Shown here: positions 62,597 to 64,000 of the stretch, piece after piece
How positions within the stretch are numbered: the first letter of the stretch is position 1
Layout of the letters: each line of letters begins with the position of its first letter
Source of the DNA: Aeromonas tecta
GTDB lineage: Bacteria; Pseudomonadota; Gammaproteobacteria; Enterobacterales; Aeromonadaceae
Length of the DNA: 64,000 bases
Assembly: GCF_000820185.1 (NCBI RefSeq)
Contig: NZ_CDCA01000010.1
Span: 1-64,000 of the forward strand
Direction: 5' to 3'
Notes under the pieces: generated by a model
The model's database searches: none
What the model saw: only the letters and a program-made list of their open reading frames with translations
What the model was told of the DNA's origin: nothing
Position numbers and translations under genes: made by a program

Positions 62597-63475
62597 TCAG
62601 AGCCCTGCCAAGGGCGGGGCAATAAGCCGCGGCCCAACGTAGCCGATAACCTCACCGAAACGGGGATGGCCGCTTTCCCAATCCAGGGCCGCGGTGCGGA
62701 TGGCGTCTCTATCGAAGCTCACGAAGTTCCACCATATCTGCAATGGCTGCGCCAGGGGCTCACCGCCAATCAACAGCAAACGGGCGCCCTTGGTCAGCGT
62801 CACTTCCACACTTGATGTTCCCGGCGGCAGATAGATCAGCTGCTCGGCGGCGAGGGGCTCCCCGGCGATGCTTACCTGGCCCTGCAAGGCGAGCAGGCCG
62901 TGTTCAAAACCCGGGGCCAGCGTCAGTCGCACTGTTTGGGTCTGCTCGGCATACAGATCTAGCCCCAGGATGGGGGAGAAGTGCAGGGTAGGGGCCTGGC
63001 GCCCCTGATACTCCCCAATCAGCAGAGTCAGGTTGATCTCGCCCTCCTGCCAGCGCGGCAGCTCAGGGTAGTGATCAAAGCGCGGCTCGGTATCCTGACT
63101 GCGCTCTGGCAGCGCAATCCAGAGCTGGGCGGCATGCAGGTCGGGGTGGCCCGCCACCGACTCTTCGGTGTGGGCGATGCCGCGTCCGGCGGTCATCAGA
63201 TTGACCTGACCCGGGCGGATGACCTGCTCACTGCCGAGGCTGTCACGGTGTAATATTTCACCTTCCAGCATCCAGGTGAAGGTTTGTAGGGAAATATGAG
63301 GATGTGGACCTACATTCATCCCCTTGGCGCCCGGGGCAAAGCGGGTCGGTCCTATGTGATCGAGAAAACACCAGGGACCTATGGTGCGACGCTCCTTGAC
63401 CGGAATGGCGCGGGCCACCGGGATCCCGCCCACGTCGGTGAGGCGGGAAGCAATGCGTTGCCACTGTTGTTCCAT
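62597..63475 (-). CDS. Pirin-family protein
   Basis: The 292-residue bicupin has pirin's first-domain metal motif: CFLDHIGPTRF, then NVGPHPHISLQTFTWMLEGE, followed by NLMTAGRGIAHTEESVAG. The second cupin is degenerate, as usual. Bacterial pirins are cytosolic, bind iron or other metals, and some act on quercetin or interact with metabolic enzymes. Its role here is unknown. It starts at 63475 after AAGGAG. It stands alone, with the repeat-protein gene 55 bases upstream on the same strand. Confidence 0.93.
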   Translation of the reverse strand: MEQQWQRIASRLTDVGGIPVARAIPVKERRTIGPWCFLDHIGPTRFAPGAKGMNVGPHPHISLQTFTWMLEGEILHRDSLGSEQVIRPGQVNLMTAGRGIAHTEESVAGHPDLHAAQLWIALPERSQDTEPRFDHYPELPRWQEGEINLTLLIGEYQGRQAPTLHFSPILGLDLYAEQTQTVRLTLAPGFEHGLLALQGQVSIAGEPLAAEQLIYLPPGTSSVEVTLTKGARLLLIGGEPLAQPLQIWWNFVSFDRDAIRTAALDWESGHPRFGEVIGYVGPRLIAPPLAGL

Positions 63476-63529
63476 CTTGTGCTCCTTGAAAAATACGAGT
63501 GAAAAGGATGTATGACGACCGCCGCCGGG

Positions 63530-64000
63530 TTAGCGGCGGCGCATCGCCGGGAAGCTTCGCATGGGGGGGGCCATTCGCTGGGGCATGCTGGGCCTGCTCA
63601 TCGGGCTGGCGAGGGTGCTCGGCAGATGAGGCCTGGGGGCCACCCCATTATTGATCCTGGGTTGGGCCGAGGGAGTCCAGCTGCCGCCTGTCTTGGGCAG
63701 GGTCGTGGGCCGCAGCGCCCCGTTATCGGTCTTGGGCAGAGTGGAAGGCAATAGCATCCCGTTATCGGTCTTGGGCAGAGTGGAAGGCAATAGCATCCCG
63801 TTATCGGTCTTGGGCAGAGTGGAAGGCAATAGCATCCCGTTATCCGTTTTGGGCCGAGTGGAAGGTAGCAGGGTTCCATTATCGGCCTTGGGCAAGGTTG
63901 TGGGCAGCGTTGCCGGCAGCAAGGCGCCGTTACCGACCCCGGGATGGGATCCCTCCTTGTAGTCCAGCGGCGAGCGAGGCGTGCGGTCGGGATTGCTGAC
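63530..64000 (-). CDS. C-terminal part of a protein with 13-residue proline/threonine repeats
   Basis: The frame is open from the right window edge to a TAA at 63530, so only the last 156 residues are visible. They contain at least five copies of a 13-residue unit, LPKTDNGMLLPST, with variants, ending in a Pro/Met/Arg-rich tail (RPSMPQRMAPPMRSFPAMRR). I do not recognise a family. The visible part is low-complexity and probably unfolded. The opposite strand also stays open because of the repeat period, but this strand reaches the edge and reads as the more natural protein. The start and domains lie outside the window. Confidence 0.6.
   Translation of the reverse strand, partial: VSNPDRTPRSPLDYKEGSHPGVGNGALLPATLPTTLPKADNGTLLPSTRPKTDNGMLLPSTLPKTDNGMLLPSTLPKTDNGMLLPSTLPKTDNGALRPTTLPKTGGSWTPSAQPRINNGVAPRPHLPSTLASPMSRPSMPQRMAPPMRSFPAMRRR
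63683..63940. repeat. 39-bp tandem repeat array inside the repeat-protein gene
   Basis: GTTATCGG-type units begin at 63722, 63761, 63800, 63839 and 63878, with degenerate flanking units at 63683 and 63929. Units at 63722-63838 are nearly identical. The period (39 bp) is a multiple of three and encodes 13 residues. The step before 63929 is 51 bp, adding 4 residues. Confidence 0.93.

Noticed and set aside
63651..63962. Plus-strand 103-residue repeat protein
   Set aside because: The 39-bp period keeps several frames open on both strands. The minus frame runs to the window edge and has a longer, better-composed product, so I chose that strand.

Overview
The window is about 60% G+C, densely coded chromosomal DNA from a gammaproteobacterium. 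Gene content, start contexts and the 4.5S RNA sequence point to Aeromonas or a very close relative. This rests on recognised protein families, not on a database search. I see no phage, insertion sequence, plasmid, CRISPR or rRNA/tRNA sequence.

Layout. 1-7341: AGCS amino-acid symporter (cut by the window edge, with an attenuator-like leader), GNAT acetyltransferase, MtfA-type peptidase, SatP-type acetate transporter, a large AsmA-like DUF748 protein, a periplasmic solute-binding protein and the MerR-type regulator LiuR. 7417-14082 (minus): the leucine/isovalerate operon liuABCDE. 14343-21310 (plus): a divergent valine/isobutyrate operon (mmsA, acyl-CoA dehydrogenase, enoyl-CoA hydratase, 3-hydroxyisobutyryl-CoA hydrolase, mmsB, SDR). 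A near-perfect LiuR-type palindrome lies between the two operons. A four-copy ~95-bp tandem repeat of the 3' end of the acyl-CoA dehydrogenase gene sits inside the valine operon. 21700-25839: APA-family amino-acid antiporter, TauE/SafE transporter, 4.5S RNA gene (ffs), a gene-poor stretch and an orphan DamX-like SPOR protein.

25923-37128 is the most distinctive block, an apparent alpha-mannoside utilisation locus. It has a LacI-type repressor divergent from a double-length phosphomannose isomerase, a PTS IICB permease, a MngB-like GH38 alpha-mannosidase, an FHS-family sugar transporter, a LamB-type porin and a hexose-6-phosphate mutarotase. The genes suggest outer-membrane entry, PTS phosphorylation, intracellular cleavage to mannose-6-phosphate, anomer conversion and isomerisation to fructose-6-phosphate. 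Repeated GGTTAATC half-sites in the divergent promoter and stable hairpins between the genes suggest dedicated control.

37277-46839: YegP-type protein, a LysR regulator divergent from fdhD and an FdhF/YdeP-type molybdoenzyme, a BamA-like outer-membrane barrel, a Cache-GGDEF diguanylate cyclase, a cupin and a zinc alcohol dehydrogenase. 47151-58081: alternating regulator/enzyme pairs (LysR with 6-phospho-beta-glucosidase; SDR with LysR; AraC with a GH3 lipoprotein), endonuclease IV, a Gfo/Idh/MocA oxidoreductase, and LysR with a TDT transporter. 58082-64000: tandem lpxM-like acyltransferases, a bacterial RIO kinase, a pirin, and the C-terminus of a protein built of 13-residue repeats (39-bp DNA repeats) running off the right edge.
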